From assembly GCF_900116615.1 (NCBI RefSeq), contig NZ_FPBF01000003.1, forward strand, positions 620,001-684,000: a stretch of DNA of 64,000 nt. Reading direction: 5' to 3'. The position numbers and the translations under genes are program-made. A model generated the notes under the pieces. It saw nothing but the letters and a program-made list of their open reading frames with translations, was not told the DNA's origin and did not search any database. Source of the stretch: Algoriphagus locisalis (GTDB lineage Bacteria > Bacteroidota > Bacteroidia > Cytophagales > Cyclobacteriaceae). Position 1 is the stretch's first letter; each line of letters starts with the position of its first letter. Below are positions 54,191 through 63,761 of this stretch, in pieces.

Positions 54191-55633
54191 ATGCGTTTCC
54201 AAAGCACTAGGTATCTTTTTTCTTCACTTATACTTTTGATTTTCTTCACCTCTTGTGAAGCAAATAAAGAAGAAAAAGTAACAGAGGAGAGCCCTCGGAA
54301 ACCTAATATCGTCTTAATTTTTGCTGACGATATGGGCTATGGCGATTTGGGAGTGTATGGCGCTACCGAGTGGAAAACTCCGAATCTTGATCAGCTCGCC
54401 GCAGATGGTGTCAGGTTCACAAACTTCTATGTTCCTCACGCAGTTTGCTCCGCATCTAGAGCGGCGCTTCTCACAGGAACATACGCCAATAGATTGGAGA
54501 TTTTTGGAGCGCTAGACCACACTGCAACCCATGGATTGAATCCTGAAGAAACTACCATTGCGGAGATGCTGAAAGCCAATGGTTACGCAACCGGCATGGT
54601 GGGCAAGTGGCATTTGGGACACCTCGCCCCTTTTCTACCAACTGAACAGGGATTTGACTCCTATTATGGTCTTCCCTATTCCAATGATATGTGGCCTCAT
54701 CACCCCGAGGCCAAAGATTACTACCCGCCTCTGCCACTTTATAGAAATACAGCTGTGATCGACACGCTCGATGACCAAAGCATGCTGACCACAAATTACA
54801 CCGAAGAAGCACTTGCTTTCATTGAAAAGAGTAAAGACAAGCCTTTCTTCCTGTATTTGGCACATAGCATGACGCATGTCCCTCTTTTTGTATCGGATAA
54901 GTTTAAAGGGAAATCCCAGCAAGGACTCTATGGAGATGTCATGATGGAAGTGGACTGGTCCGTAGGAGAAGTACGAAAAAAGCTGAAAGAATTAGGATTG
55001 GCAGAGAACACGATCATCATATTCACCTCAGATAATGGACCCTGGCTTTCGTATGGAGGTCATGCGGGATTGACCGGTGGACTTAAAGAAGGTAAAGGAA
55101 CGTCTTGGGATGGAGGTATTCGCGAACCGGGGATATTTGTTTGGCCTGGACATTTTCCATCAGGTCAAGTTATAAACGAAGCCGCTATGACAATTGACAT
55201 TTTACCCACTCTGGCTGAGATCAGTGGAGCAGCTTTGCCTGCATTGAAGATTGATGGAAGAAGCATACGCCCCTTATTGGAAGGAAAAGAAATGGAAGAC
55301 AAAGCTTATTATGCCTACTACAATAAGAATGAACTTCAAGCGGTAATTTATGGAAGTTGGAAGTTGGTGTTTCCTCATACTTACCGCACTATTCCTGAAG
55401 GAACTGAGATGAGAAATGACGGAATACCTGTGAAATATAAAATGGCCAACCTGGAAAAGGCACAACTTTTTGACCTGTCAAAAGACCCTAACGAAAACAC
55501 TGATTTGTCTGAAAACAACCCTGAAATACTCACTAAGCTAAATCAGTTAGCGGATGAAGCCAGAGCGGATTTAGGTGATGCATTGACAGAATCAGAAGGA
55601 ACAGCACTGAGAAAGCACGGGAGAATGGATTAA
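54191..55633 (+). CDS. Sulfatase (formylglycine-dependent) lipoprotein
   Basis: A 480-residue arylsulfatase-type enzyme that hydrolyses sulfate esters. A lipobox is at LIFFTSC (Cys22). FADDMGYGD (Asp46, Asp47) supplies metal ligands, and CSASRAALLTG (Cys86) is the site converted to formylglycine. MVGKWHLGH and TSDNGPWLS give further active-site residues. The Cys-type motif requires the FGE (SUMF) or anSME activating enzyme, neither of which is in this window. It is the last gene of the VCBS-haloperoxidase-sulfatase unit and converges with the FAD oxidoreductase gene 16 bases away. The substrate may be a sulfated sugar, by inference from context. Confidence 0.92.
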   Translation: MRFQSTRYLFSSLILLIFFTSCEANKEEKVTEESPRKPNIVLIFADDMGYGDLGVYGATEWKTPNLDQLAADGVRFTNFYVPHAVCSASRAALLTGTYANRLEIFGALDHTATHGLNPEETTIAEMLKANGYATGMVGKWHLGHLAPFLPTEQGFDSYYGLPYSNDMWPHHPEAKDYYPPLPLYRNTAVIDTLDDQSMLTTNYTEEALAFIEKSKDKPFFLYLAHSMTHVPLFVSDKFKGKSQQGLYGDVMMEVDWSVGEVRKKLKELGLAENTIIIFTSDNGPWLSYGGHAGLTGGLKEGKGTSWDGGIREPGIFVWPGHFPSGQVINEAAMTIDILPTLAEISGAALPALKIDGRSIRPLLEGKEMEDKAYYAYYNKNELQAVIYGSWKLVFPHTYRTIPEGTEMRNDGIPVKYKMANLEKAQLFDLSKDPNENTDLSENNPEILTKLNQLADEARADLGDALTESEGTALRKHGRMD

Positions 55634-55649
55634 GCTTAAATACAAGGAG

Positions 55650-57506
55650 TTAGTAATCCCCATTCCAATCAACTTCTTTCGAAAAAGGATCCAAAAGTTC
55701 ATCTAACAAAACCGAAACTTGCTCTCTGCTCAGCTTGCTTTCAATAATAAATTCTCCAGCTAAGCCATGCTTTTCCCAAGCCTGAGCAATTTCCTTGAAG
55801 GATATATCCTGCTTGATCAGCTCAAGTATTTTCTGAAATCTCTGCCCAGTCAGACAATCACCAGAAGCTCCCCAAAAATCTTTTAGCACAGGAAATAGTG
55901 GTCGCAAACCATCTACCAATTCATATTCTGTAACTAGTCGCTCAGGATAAAACCATGTTTGATTTGCCCATAAATACGGAACTCCTTCTCCTTTAAAAAT
56001 GCCGGTAGCTCCAATTTTCTGCATTGCCTCGAAATTTGTATCACTAGGTTTCATATCGATGAACGGCATGAGGTAAGCATTTTGAGTTAACAGCTTTTCC
56101 TGAACCCTCCTTATTGAAACACCCTTGAGGTTTTTATTTTCTTTGATTGCAACAGATGCCAATACTCCAGCGGCTTGCCCTATACCCAAAACTACAGGTT
56201 GTAGTCGCGTTGCCCCATTGACAATATTAGAAACGGAGATACTTTTTTCAGCAAGAATTAAGGCTGGATGTTCCTTTGGGATCAGAGAACCCAGTGGAAT
56301 AGTATAAGAAGGCACACGAATCTTTATAAACTCAATTGCCGGGGCATTTGGATTCTTTTTGTGATGGTGATCAATGGTGTAATCGCCCACCACAACGCCG
56401 GACCTATACAAGGGTTTAGGAGCCTCATATGGAGTCCTGACATAAGGCAAGGTGAAATCAACCAAACCATAGTATCTTCTTGATTCCCTGTGATAGGGGA
56501 TCATCGGAAGATCATCTGAGGTGGGGTACTCGTCCTCAGCTATTCCCAAATTCTTATAGCCAAGCTCATTTTGGATATAATAGGTAAACCTGAGACTCGC
56601 CTGCTTTGCCTCCTCCAAGGCGACTTTCCGCTCTTCAGGATTCATTTCTACGATGTTCAGGTAATAATCATTCCCACAGTTTGGCCAATTGATCATGTAT
56701 TTTCCATTGGGAAGCTTTCCATAACTGAGCATTTTATCACAGTCCAATGTTGGGTCTTTGTCTGAAATAGGATCAGCATGGGCACAGGCGCAGGCAAATT
56801 CAGCTGGATCATAATCCGTTGGTTTTTGAATCGTTTTATCTATCCCCTTTCCATAATCCTGCAGGGTAACAACATAGGTAAGATCCTGGATTATGTCATT
56901 CCTTTCTGCTGGCGCAAAGCTTTCACCAATCTCATCTCTTGCATCCATTCCGAGGCGATACGGCAATCCTTGAGATGCAGCTACGTCTCCGAGTTCTGTG
57001 GCATCAATTAGCATGGGAGCTTCAACCTCCATTGGCCTTCCATTCTGGAGATAGCTAACGGTCCAAGTAGAATTGGAGTAGTAGGCGGCTTTCCATTCAC
57101 TTTCGAAAGAGACAGTCAACTCGCTCACCGACTTAGCCATATCCTGAAGAATCTGATTAGCTACTTTGGGTTCAAAAAGTGTATTGCTCACCCAACCGGT
57201 TGAAAGCTTATCTGAACCTCCGTAATATTTCTCTAGTTTTGCTCTGAATTCTCCCCAAACACCTGAGGGTAAGCGGTGATTTCCATCTATAGCCGAAACT
57301 CCAGCTGAAGTCAGCATTCCTCCGAGCCATGGAGTTGGCTCAATGATCAATGTTTTAGTCCCTAGCCTGCCTGCGGAAATACCCGCTGAAGTCCCACTTG
57401 CACCTCCTCCTATGATGATGAGATCATACTTTTCCTGTGGAAAAGCAGGTAGTAAAACAAGTATAAACAGGCCTATAAAAATTGCATAAAACTTAATTGT
57501 ATTCAT
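55650..57506 (-). CDS. Secreted FAD-dependent oxidoreductase
   Basis: About 618 residues. I chose the ATG at 57506 because it gives a clean signal peptide (MNTIKFYAIFIGLFILVLL...) and leaves 13 bases to the upstream gene, while the longer frame overlaps it. The dinucleotide fold motif DLIIIGGGASGTSAG and GGMLTSAGV match the FAD_oxidored family seen in many SusCD loci. Residues ATRLQPVVLGIGQAAGVLA near 480 form the second flavin contact region. It probably oxidises a sugar-like compound in the periplasm, by inference. It shares an operon with the ROK kinase and is convergent with the sulfatase gene. Confidence 0.83.
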   Translation of the reverse strand: MNTIKFYAIFIGLFILVLLPAFPQEKYDLIIIGGGASGTSAGISAGRLGTKTLIIEPTPWLGGMLTSAGVSAIDGNHRLPSGVWGEFRAKLEKYYGGSDKLSTGWVSNTLFEPKVANQILQDMAKSVSELTVSFESEWKAAYYSNSTWTVSYLQNGRPMEVEAPMLIDATELGDVAASQGLPYRLGMDARDEIGESFAPAERNDIIQDLTYVVTLQDYGKGIDKTIQKPTDYDPAEFACACAHADPISDKDPTLDCDKMLSYGKLPNGKYMINWPNCGNDYYLNIVEMNPEERKVALEEAKQASLRFTYYIQNELGYKNLGIAEDEYPTSDDLPMIPYHRESRRYYGLVDFTLPYVRTPYEAPKPLYRSGVVVGDYTIDHHHKKNPNAPAIEFIKIRVPSYTIPLGSLIPKEHPALILAEKSISVSNIVNGATRLQPVVLGIGQAAGVLASVAIKENKNLKGVSIRRVQEKLLTQNAYLMPFIDMKPSDTNFEAMQKIGATGIFKGEGVPYLWANQTWFYPERLVTEYELVDGLRPLFPVLKDFWGASGDCLTGQRFQKILELIKQDISFKEIAQAWEKHGLAGEFIIESKLSREQVSVLLDELLDPFSKEVDWNGDY

Positions 57507-57519
57507 AATAATAAAGTAA

Positions 57520-58368
57520 CTAAACGAATGATAAACATGCGCCAATCAATGCTGATTTTTCGCCCAAAACCGACCTTTTGATGATGACAGGGTAGCCCAT
57601 TCTTTCCAGATAGGCTTGCGTTGTAGGTAAATAATGATCACTTGCTAAACTTACTTTCCCTCCCAAAACAACTCCTTCAGAATGTAAGCGAATCAAATAC
57701 GGAAATAAAAACTCTCCCAAAGTCTTTCCAAACGTCGCAAAGATTTGTTTGGAAACGCCTGAATCAAATCCCTTATTGAGCAAATCTTTTACGCCTGAAA
57801 TCTTTATCCCAAATTGCCCAAAAGCATACTTCACAAACCAGGATGTGCCCAAATAATCCTCTGCTATTCCATCACGAAAAGGCGCTGTCCATAGCTTCGC
57901 ATCTTTCACAACCTCCTGCACTTTGATCGCCGATCCAAGTCCAGTTCCCAAGGTGAGCCCAATCGAGTTTTGAAAGTCTTTGCCAGCCCCAGCATAACTT
58001 TCTCCTTTCAAAAAAGCCTCGGCATCATTTGTAAATTCTATCTGAGCGGAAGATATGCCAAGACTTGATACGAGTAAATCCTTGATAGAAAGTTGATAAA
58101 GAGAAGCCATTTTCCCTTGATCTTTTATCAGAGAAACGCCCTTCTCATAGTTGAATGGGCCAGGCATAGCTATTCCTACTTGAATATCCTTTGAATCACC
58201 TGCCGCCTGCAAAATCACTTTTGACCATGCGCTTACAATGGCATTTTGTTCCCCAAATGTATTCACATCCGCTTCATGAAAATGATGAAAAACAGCATTT
58301 CCTTCTTTCAACTCTACCTGAGCAGCTGAGATATGAGAACCTCCAATATCAACTCCTATTAATTTCAT
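57520..58368 (-). CDS. ROK family sugar kinase-like protein
   Basis: A 282-residue ROK-domain protein without a DNA-binding domain, so it is probably a sugar kinase. The ATP/phosphate motifs are present: DIGGSHISAAQV at residues 7-18, FTNDAEAFLKGE near residue 112 (catalytic Asp) and LTLGTGLGSAI near residue 138. The zinc-binding CxCGxxGCxE motif of most ROK kinases is missing, which makes substrate prediction uncertain. It is cotranscribed with the FAD oxidoreductase gene (13-base gap) and separated from susCD by a terminator. It could phosphorylate the product of the imported substrate. Confidence 0.82.
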   Translation of the reverse strand: MKLIGVDIGGSHISAAQVELKEGNAVFHHFHEADVNTFGEQNAIVSAWSKVILQAAGDSKDIQVGIAMPGPFNYEKGVSLIKDQGKMASLYQLSIKDLLVSSLGISSAQIEFTNDAEAFLKGESYAGAGKDFQNSIGLTLGTGLGSAIKVQEVVKDAKLWTAPFRDGIAEDYLGTSWFVKYAFGQFGIKISGVKDLLNKGFDSGVSKQIFATFGKTLGEFLFPYLIRLHSEGVVLGGKVSLASDHYLPTTQAYLERMGYPVIIKRSVLGEKSALIGACLSFV

Positions 58369-58412
58369 TGTATAATTAGGACTATAAACGAATTCAAAAA
58401 TCTAATGTAAGA

Positions 58413-58452
58413 GAAAAAGAAAGAGGCTTCGAACTTAATCGAAACCTCTTTC
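58413..58452 (-). terminator. Terminator between susD and the ROK kinase gene
   Basis: On the minus strand GAAAGAGG/CCTCTTTC arms, with TTCG/CGAA pairs inside, are followed by T residues, 32 bases after the susD stop. It would reduce read-through into the ROK kinase gene. Confidence 0.65.
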
Positions 58453-58483
58453 AAAAAACTGATACTTATTCAAGGATTAGAAA

Positions 58484-60055
58484 TTAATTTCCTCCGTCCC
58501 ACCATACTCTGGTAGCAAATTCATCACCACCCATTCGCGCCTTCACTGCTGCGTAATTCTCAGGATTAGCACCTATCTCAGATTCCCAGAATCTCAATCT
58601 CCTTGGAATAAAGTTGCCTTCAAATGCATTTGGATCCTGCGTAGGAGTCAGCTCAGGATAACCTGTTCTTCTCCAGTTAGCCCAAGACTCTAAGTCATTC
58701 AGGTACGTTGCTGCCCAGAATTCTTCGCCGATTAGCTTCAACTTATCCTCTTGGGATGCTGCCGAAAAACCACGTCCGTCTATGTAACTTTGGATATCTG
58801 CAGCGCTGGTCGCAAAACTGGCATCAAACATTGCCCAAGAATTTATTGCCGCAGCTACACCATTAGCGAAGAAAGTACCAGCATCACCTGAAATCCAACC
58901 TTTCAATGCTGCTTCTGCCTTCATCAATTCTACCTCTGCATAAGACTGCAAATAGTAAGGATCTTCCCAATCCAAATACTTCAGATTTAGCATAGAAAAG
59001 TTCTGCTGAACTATAGTAAATCCATCCAGTGTCCCTGGAGGAACAGCCGCCACAAGATTTGTAGCATTATAACCGTTAGGGAGACCTATTTGATCTTCAG
59101 GGTTAGTGTTCCAAGTAGATGCATCTTCAGGATTACCAACGCCGCCAGATAGAATCATCAGGCGTGGGTCATCGTTAGCTTTCATCCAGTCAATGAATGT
59201 TTCGGACAATTTACAGTCTCTGGAGTATTTGTACGTATTCCAATAGCCATCATTCAAGCCATTTCTGTTTACACCCTGTGGACCTGCAGCATAAGTGATC
59301 ATCGCTGCGTCCTCATTAGAAGTAAATCCGCCGCTGTTGAAAGCTTCAGTGAATACCTCCTGAGCTTTGGCAGGAGCCACATTACTCATTCTCAGCGCCA
59401 TTCTCATTAATAAAGAGTTAGCAAACTTTCTCCACTTTGATAGGTCACCATTATATACAAAATCCTGGATTCCTAAAGGTCGTGCTGAATCTGAGAACTT
59501 ATCTCTGGCAGCTTTCAAATCAGCAATCATCAGGTCATATACCTCTTCCTGAGCCTGGTAAGTAGGGAACCAGTTTTCTTCACTTTCCAAACCATATCCA
59601 GCCTGAGTGTAAGGTATATCACCGTACATATCAGTCATTCTGTGTAGATCAAATACCCTTAGAATAGTTGCTGCAGCATTTACATTGGCTTCATTTGGAT
59701 CATCATTGGTCTCTGAGATCACCTGGCTGAATAGTCTGATCACGTCAGTGAAATGTCTTTCCATATAGGCGCCACTATAGCCGGCATTATAGAAATACTT
59801 ATCTCCACTGAAGTAACTAGCTGTAGATGCGGTATGCTGAATCATTGTAGCAGCATAGAGCATGTTTGCACGTGTATTTTCATATTCTCCACCGATACGA
59901 AGGGTACCGAGAGAAAATAGATATTGCATATCGATAGACTCGACAGCATTGTCATTTACGTTCAGATCCAATAAATCTTGCTCATTACAGGAAGTAGTTC
60001 CTAGCAATGCAACAGCCATCATTACGCCTGAAATTTTATTAAATATCTTCATCAT
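58484..60055 (-). CDS. susD: SusD/RagB family nutrient-binding outer-membrane lipoprotein
   Basis: About 523 residues from the ATG at 60055 (a second ATG follows directly). I rejected the longer frame because it puts 49 residues before the lipoprotein signal (VALLGTTSC; Cys ~23). It matches the SusD-like_2 branch: a TPR-type helical scaffold with DLHRMTDMYGDIPYTQAG and WRKFANSLLMRMALRMS, and a C-terminal WRRTGYPELTP. SusD lids the SusC transporter at the cell surface and binds substrate. It follows susC by 28 bases on the same strand. Substrate specificity cannot be inferred. Confidence 0.93.
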   Translation of the reverse strand: MMKIFNKISGVMMAVALLGTTSCNEQDLLDLNVNDNAVESIDMQYLFSLGTLRIGGEYENTRANMLYAATMIQHTASTASYFSGDKYFYNAGYSGAYMERHFTDVIRLFSQVISETNDDPNEANVNAAATILRVFDLHRMTDMYGDIPYTQAGYGLESEENWFPTYQAQEEVYDLMIADLKAARDKFSDSARPLGIQDFVYNGDLSKWRKFANSLLMRMALRMSNVAPAKAQEVFTEAFNSGGFTSNEDAAMITYAAGPQGVNRNGLNDGYWNTYKYSRDCKLSETFIDWMKANDDPRLMILSGGVGNPEDASTWNTNPEDQIGLPNGYNATNLVAAVPPGTLDGFTIVQQNFSMLNLKYLDWEDPYYLQSYAEVELMKAEAALKGWISGDAGTFFANGVAAAINSWAMFDASFATSAADIQSYIDGRGFSAASQEDKLKLIGEEFWAATYLNDLESWANWRRTGYPELTPTQDPNAFEGNFIPRRLRFWESEIGANPENYAAVKARMGGDEFATRVWWDGGN

Positions 60056-60083
60056 TTCTGTGTTTAAATTTGAGCCGTATGGA

Positions 60084-63000
60084 TTAGAAATTTGCAGATA
60101 GATTGAAACCAAAGCTTCTATTTGCAGGAACAGAGAAATATTCCAAGCCTTGTGAGTTGCCTGAAGTACTGTATGCTGCTTCAGGATCGATGTTTGGCAC
60201 ATTAGACCATAGCAATGCTAGGTTCCTTCCCACTACAGACAATGATAAAGACTGGAATGGTGTCTTTGAGATGAAAGAAGAAGGGAATGTATATCCAAAG
60301 GAAAACTCTCGCAACTTGGCAAATGATGCATCGTAAACTACATTTTCGGTCACTCTGGAATACTGTTGCCAGTAGTTATCAATCAGATATCTGGTAGGTT
60401 CTGAAGGATCTGCTGGAATAGTTACGTTAAGTGGCGCACCTTCCGCATTAACTCCAGAAACTGACAATGAACCGTCTCTGCCTTCTAGCGTATGCTCATG
60501 AAGTCCTAGCTGATATGCGAAGTAATTTGTACCAGACATCATGGAACCTCCTGCTCTGAAATCAATCAGGAACATTAAACGGAAACCTTTATAAGAAAAT
60601 GTGTTTGTCAATCCACCTGAGATAGGATGACGACCTTCCGCTATAGTTTCATACCCGTCAGTAGTAACTGGATATCCATTGGCATCATAAACTGGCTGCC
60701 CATTGATCATGCGATGTTTGAAACCAGCAATTACCCCTAACGGCTCACCAACAACATGTCTGATTCGCTCTCTTTGAGCTCTTGATTCATCCAAATTAAT
60801 AAATTCAATTGGGTCACCCGCTGCATTGGTTCCTAGACTAAGCACCTCAGAAATATTGTGCGCGTAGTTGAATGAAACATCCCATCTGAAATCACCGATA
60901 AATGGTGCTACGTTCAGGAGAACTTCCACGCCTTTATTAGATAATTCTCCAATATTGACTGTAGTCGTACCAAAACCTGAAAGTGCAGAGATACCAGTAT
61001 TAAGAATATCATCATTCGTCCGTCTGTTGTAGTACGCTAGGTCCAACCCAATTCTATTTTCCCAGAATCTAAGGTCTGTACCGATTTCCCATTCAGTTGA
61101 AAGGTATGGTCCAAGGTTTGAGTTTGGAATAGAACCGTTGTTGATCTGCCCTAAATTTGCCCCTAGGTGACCTGCACCTACTAATCCATAAGTAAGGTTA
61201 AGTGCATAAGGGTCTGGTGCACCACCGCCTACTTGTGCGACTCCACCTCGTACTTTGATAAATGTAAAGAAGTCCGGTAAGGTAATCATATCAGATATCA
61301 CCGCACTAAGGCCTACCGAAGGATAGAAAATCTTGCTATTCTCTGGAGAAAGTGTAGAGAATTGATCTTGTCTTCCAGTGACGTTTAAAAACACTACATT
61401 TTTATAACCGACATTGGCAGAGCCATAAATTGAATTTATCCCAAATTCAGAAAAACCATATCCAAAAGTTGGAGCAGCGACGTTGGTAACAGAAGCAAAG
61501 AATGGCACCACCAGGTCATTTCCTCCACCAGATTTACTTTCGATAGTTCTACGAAGTGTACTACCACCCAAAAATGCATCTACATCAAAATCTCCGAAAG
61601 ACTTGTTGAATCCAAGCATTACATCTGCATTGTTTTCTCTGGAACTTCTAGCAGATGTATTGTAACTACCTCTTGGCTTAAATGCTGTCCCGTAAGCTTC
61701 GTAAGAATCTTCCTGTCTGGTCTGAAAATCAGTACCAAATCTACCTTGCAAAAACAACCAATCAGTAAAATCATAACGAAGAGACATATTACCAAATACA
61801 CGATCAGTTTGATCCTGTCTTTGCCACTGATATGCTGCCCAGTATGGGTTTGTCTGGAATGTGTTGCTTTGATACCTAAGCTCATTTCCATCAGGCAAAG
61901 CACCTGGATTATTAGGATCACCTTTGATCACATCTAACGGAATATTACCTGGCTTCACCACCATCGAAAAGTTTGCATTTCCTGGGGAATCAGATAGACG
62001 TGGTCTATTTTCGGCATCTTGCTTAGAATACTGTCCTGATACAGCTAATGTAAATTTACCCTGCTGGCTGTTTACGTTGATACTGGCTACATTTCTCTTA
62101 TATCCAGCGCTTGGCAAAACATCTTTGTTATCTAGATTGGAAAATGAGAATCTATAGTTTGTATTCTCACTTCCTCCGAATAGAGCAATCGAATTGTTCC
62201 AGGTGCTTCCATTTCTATAAAAGTCATTGAAATCTTCACCTAGGTAAGAATATGGTCTTTGCACGTTGTCAAACTGAATAGAATTAGCTCCATCATAAAC
62301 TGAACCCCATCCGTTAGTCGCAGTATTTATTGCCTGGTCTTGAGACGTTGGTCTCAACCCATCCTGACCTGGACCATAGGTTCGTTGGAATTCAGTGCGA
62401 TCAACCACTTGGTCTATTGTGAAATTAGAGTTAAAACTCACTCCAATACCTTTTCTGGTGCTTCCTTTTTTTGTGGTTATCATGATCACACCATTTGCAG
62501 CTCTTGCTCCATAAAGTGCAGCTGCAGTATTTCCTTTTAGCACGGTCATGCTTTCTATATCGTCAGCATTGATGGAAGACAATCCATCGCCTGCGTCACT
62601 ACCACCCCACATACCTGCATTTCCTAAGTTGCCTGACTCGATAGGCACTCCATTAACAACATAAAGTGGCTGATCTGCTCCTGTCAAAGAAGAGCCTCCT
62701 CGGATTACTACTCTAGTAGAACCTGCTGCACCTGTTGAAGGCGGTGTCACATTAACCCCAGCTATTTTACCAGTAAGCGCATTTCCTAGATTTACTGCAC
62801 GGGATTCAGTGAATTTATCACCCGACAGCTGCGTAACAGAATAACCCAGTGCTTTTTTGTCACGCTCCATACCGAAGGCAGTGACAACCACTTCACTTAG
62901 GTCAGAGGCGTCTTCATCCAAAGCCACATTTAATTCAGTTTGATTGCCCACAGTAAACTCCTGGGAAGTGAAACCAATAAATGAAAACACCAGAACTGTA

Positions 63001-63209
63001 TTTTCATTTACATTGATGGAATATTCTCCATCTGCGTTAGTCGTGGTACCCGCCTTGGTTTCTTTATCCAAAATAGTAACACCAGGTAGGGGTAACCCAT
63101 CAGAAGTTGCAGTCACAACTCCCTTCAAGATCCGCTGCTGGGCATTTGCTGAGACCGATAGTCCCACAATCATAGCCAGCACGAATGCAATTGATAGAAT
63201 TTTTTTCAT
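60084..63209 (-). CDS. susC: SusC/RagA family TonB-linked outer-membrane protein
   Basis: A 1041-residue TonB-dependent transporter. Signal peptide (residues 1-23, ending ANAQQ), then a carboxypeptidase-regulatory-like beta domain (ILKGVVTATSDGLPLPGV) and the plug domain (TGKIAGVNV, VVIRGGSSLTGADQPLYVV). A barrel of ~22 strands follows, ending in an aromatic C-terminus (FGFNLSANF). It imports an oligosaccharide or peptide with the adjacent SusD. It is first in the operon, with a ~500-base upstream region holding two GTGCAC palindromes. Length is typical for the family (~1000-1100). Confidence 0.96.
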   Translation of the reverse strand: MKKILSIAFVLAMIVGLSVSANAQQRILKGVVTATSDGLPLPGVTILDKETKAGTTTNADGEYSINVNENTVLVFSFIGFTSQEFTVGNQTELNVALDEDASDLSEVVVTAFGMERDKKALGYSVTQLSGDKFTESRAVNLGNALTGKIAGVNVTPPSTGAAGSTRVVIRGGSSLTGADQPLYVVNGVPIESGNLGNAGMWGGSDAGDGLSSINADDIESMTVLKGNTAAALYGARAANGVIMITTKKGSTRKGIGVSFNSNFTIDQVVDRTEFQRTYGPGQDGLRPTSQDQAINTATNGWGSVYDGANSIQFDNVQRPYSYLGEDFNDFYRNGSTWNNSIALFGGSENTNYRFSFSNLDNKDVLPSAGYKRNVASINVNSQQGKFTLAVSGQYSKQDAENRPRLSDSPGNANFSMVVKPGNIPLDVIKGDPNNPGALPDGNELRYQSNTFQTNPYWAAYQWQRQDQTDRVFGNMSLRYDFTDWLFLQGRFGTDFQTRQEDSYEAYGTAFKPRGSYNTSARSSRENNADVMLGFNKSFGDFDVDAFLGGSTLRRTIESKSGGGNDLVVPFFASVTNVAAPTFGYGFSEFGINSIYGSANVGYKNVVFLNVTGRQDQFSTLSPENSKIFYPSVGLSAVISDMITLPDFFTFIKVRGGVAQVGGGAPDPYALNLTYGLVGAGHLGANLGQINNGSIPNSNLGPYLSTEWEIGTDLRFWENRIGLDLAYYNRRTNDDILNTGISALSGFGTTTVNIGELSNKGVEVLLNVAPFIGDFRWDVSFNYAHNISEVLSLGTNAAGDPIEFINLDESRAQRERIRHVVGEPLGVIAGFKHRMINGQPVYDANGYPVTTDGYETIAEGRHPISGGLTNTFSYKGFRLMFLIDFRAGGSMMSGTNYFAYQLGLHEHTLEGRDGSLSVSGVNAEGAPLNVTIPADPSEPTRYLIDNYWQQYSRVTENVVYDASFAKLREFSFGYTFPSSFISKTPFQSLSLSVVGRNLALLWSNVPNIDPEAAYSTSGNSQGLEYFSVPANRSFGFNLSANF

Positions 63210-63251
63210 AGTTTGAAAATGGTTGTTTGAAATAATTTGTTTTCACTGATC

Positions 63252-63277
63252 GTGCACCTTTACGATCCTCTGTGCAC
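63252..63277. promoter_or_regulatory. Paired GTGCAC palindromes upstream of susC (candidate operator)
   Basis: Two self-complementary GTGCAC hexamers (63252-63257 and 63272-63277) lie exactly 20 bases apart, about 40-70 bases upstream of the susC ATG. A GATCGT/ACGATC inverted repeat (63248-63266) overlaps the first. This is a plausible binding site for a dimeric regulator such as the ROK protein, but no binding evidence exists. Confidence 0.35.
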
Positions 63278-63711
63278 TGGAGGACCTTTCATTTACAGTA
63301 ATTTAGTTTGGTTTGATAATAAAATTATTTTAATAAAGCCTAGTCAAGTTTTTTGATCAGGTTCATCATATACAGTTCTTAAAGCTAAAAAAAACAAGTA
63401 TCTATCAAAAACTTTATGTTATTTTTTCTTTAAATAAGGCCTGACTTAGCAAAAAAAATATGTAAAGTCATAAAAATCGAATTAATTTGAGCCAATGCCC
63501 TAATTATTTTAGGTGTTTTTCAAGGTAGATCGTAAAAGTTTTTAATTATGTAGCTCATAATCTTAAAACCCCTATTTAATATTAATTAAATAGTTTTAAA
63601 TCCCCTGATTATCCAATATGCAGTGATAATCCTTTATATTTTCTCCCGCAAAAATCAGATACAGTCCGTGGATCTATGATGGGCAAATCTTATCTATTTT
63701 TTATTTGACAT

Positions 63712-63740
63712 AAAAAAACCGCCCCTTTCGGAGCGGTTTT
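63712..63740 (-). terminator. Rho-independent terminator after glutamine synthetase
   Basis: On the minus strand a stem AAACCGC/GCGGTTT, extended by CC/GG and a wobble pair around a GAAA loop, is followed by a T-run. It lies 22 bases after the stop. Confidence 0.8.
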
Positions 63741-63761
63741 GATTAATAGGTGAAGAAAAGC

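Larger units (their letters stand above)
63210..63761. other. AT-rich intergenic region between susC and glutamine synthetase
   Basis: These 552 bases upstream of susC contain the GTGCAC pair near the gene and a seven-base inverted repeat (GATTATC 63607-63613 / GATAATC 63625-63631) farther out. The glutamine synthetase terminator is at the right end. I see no credible ORF or clear TAnnTTTG promoter. Confidence 0.5.
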
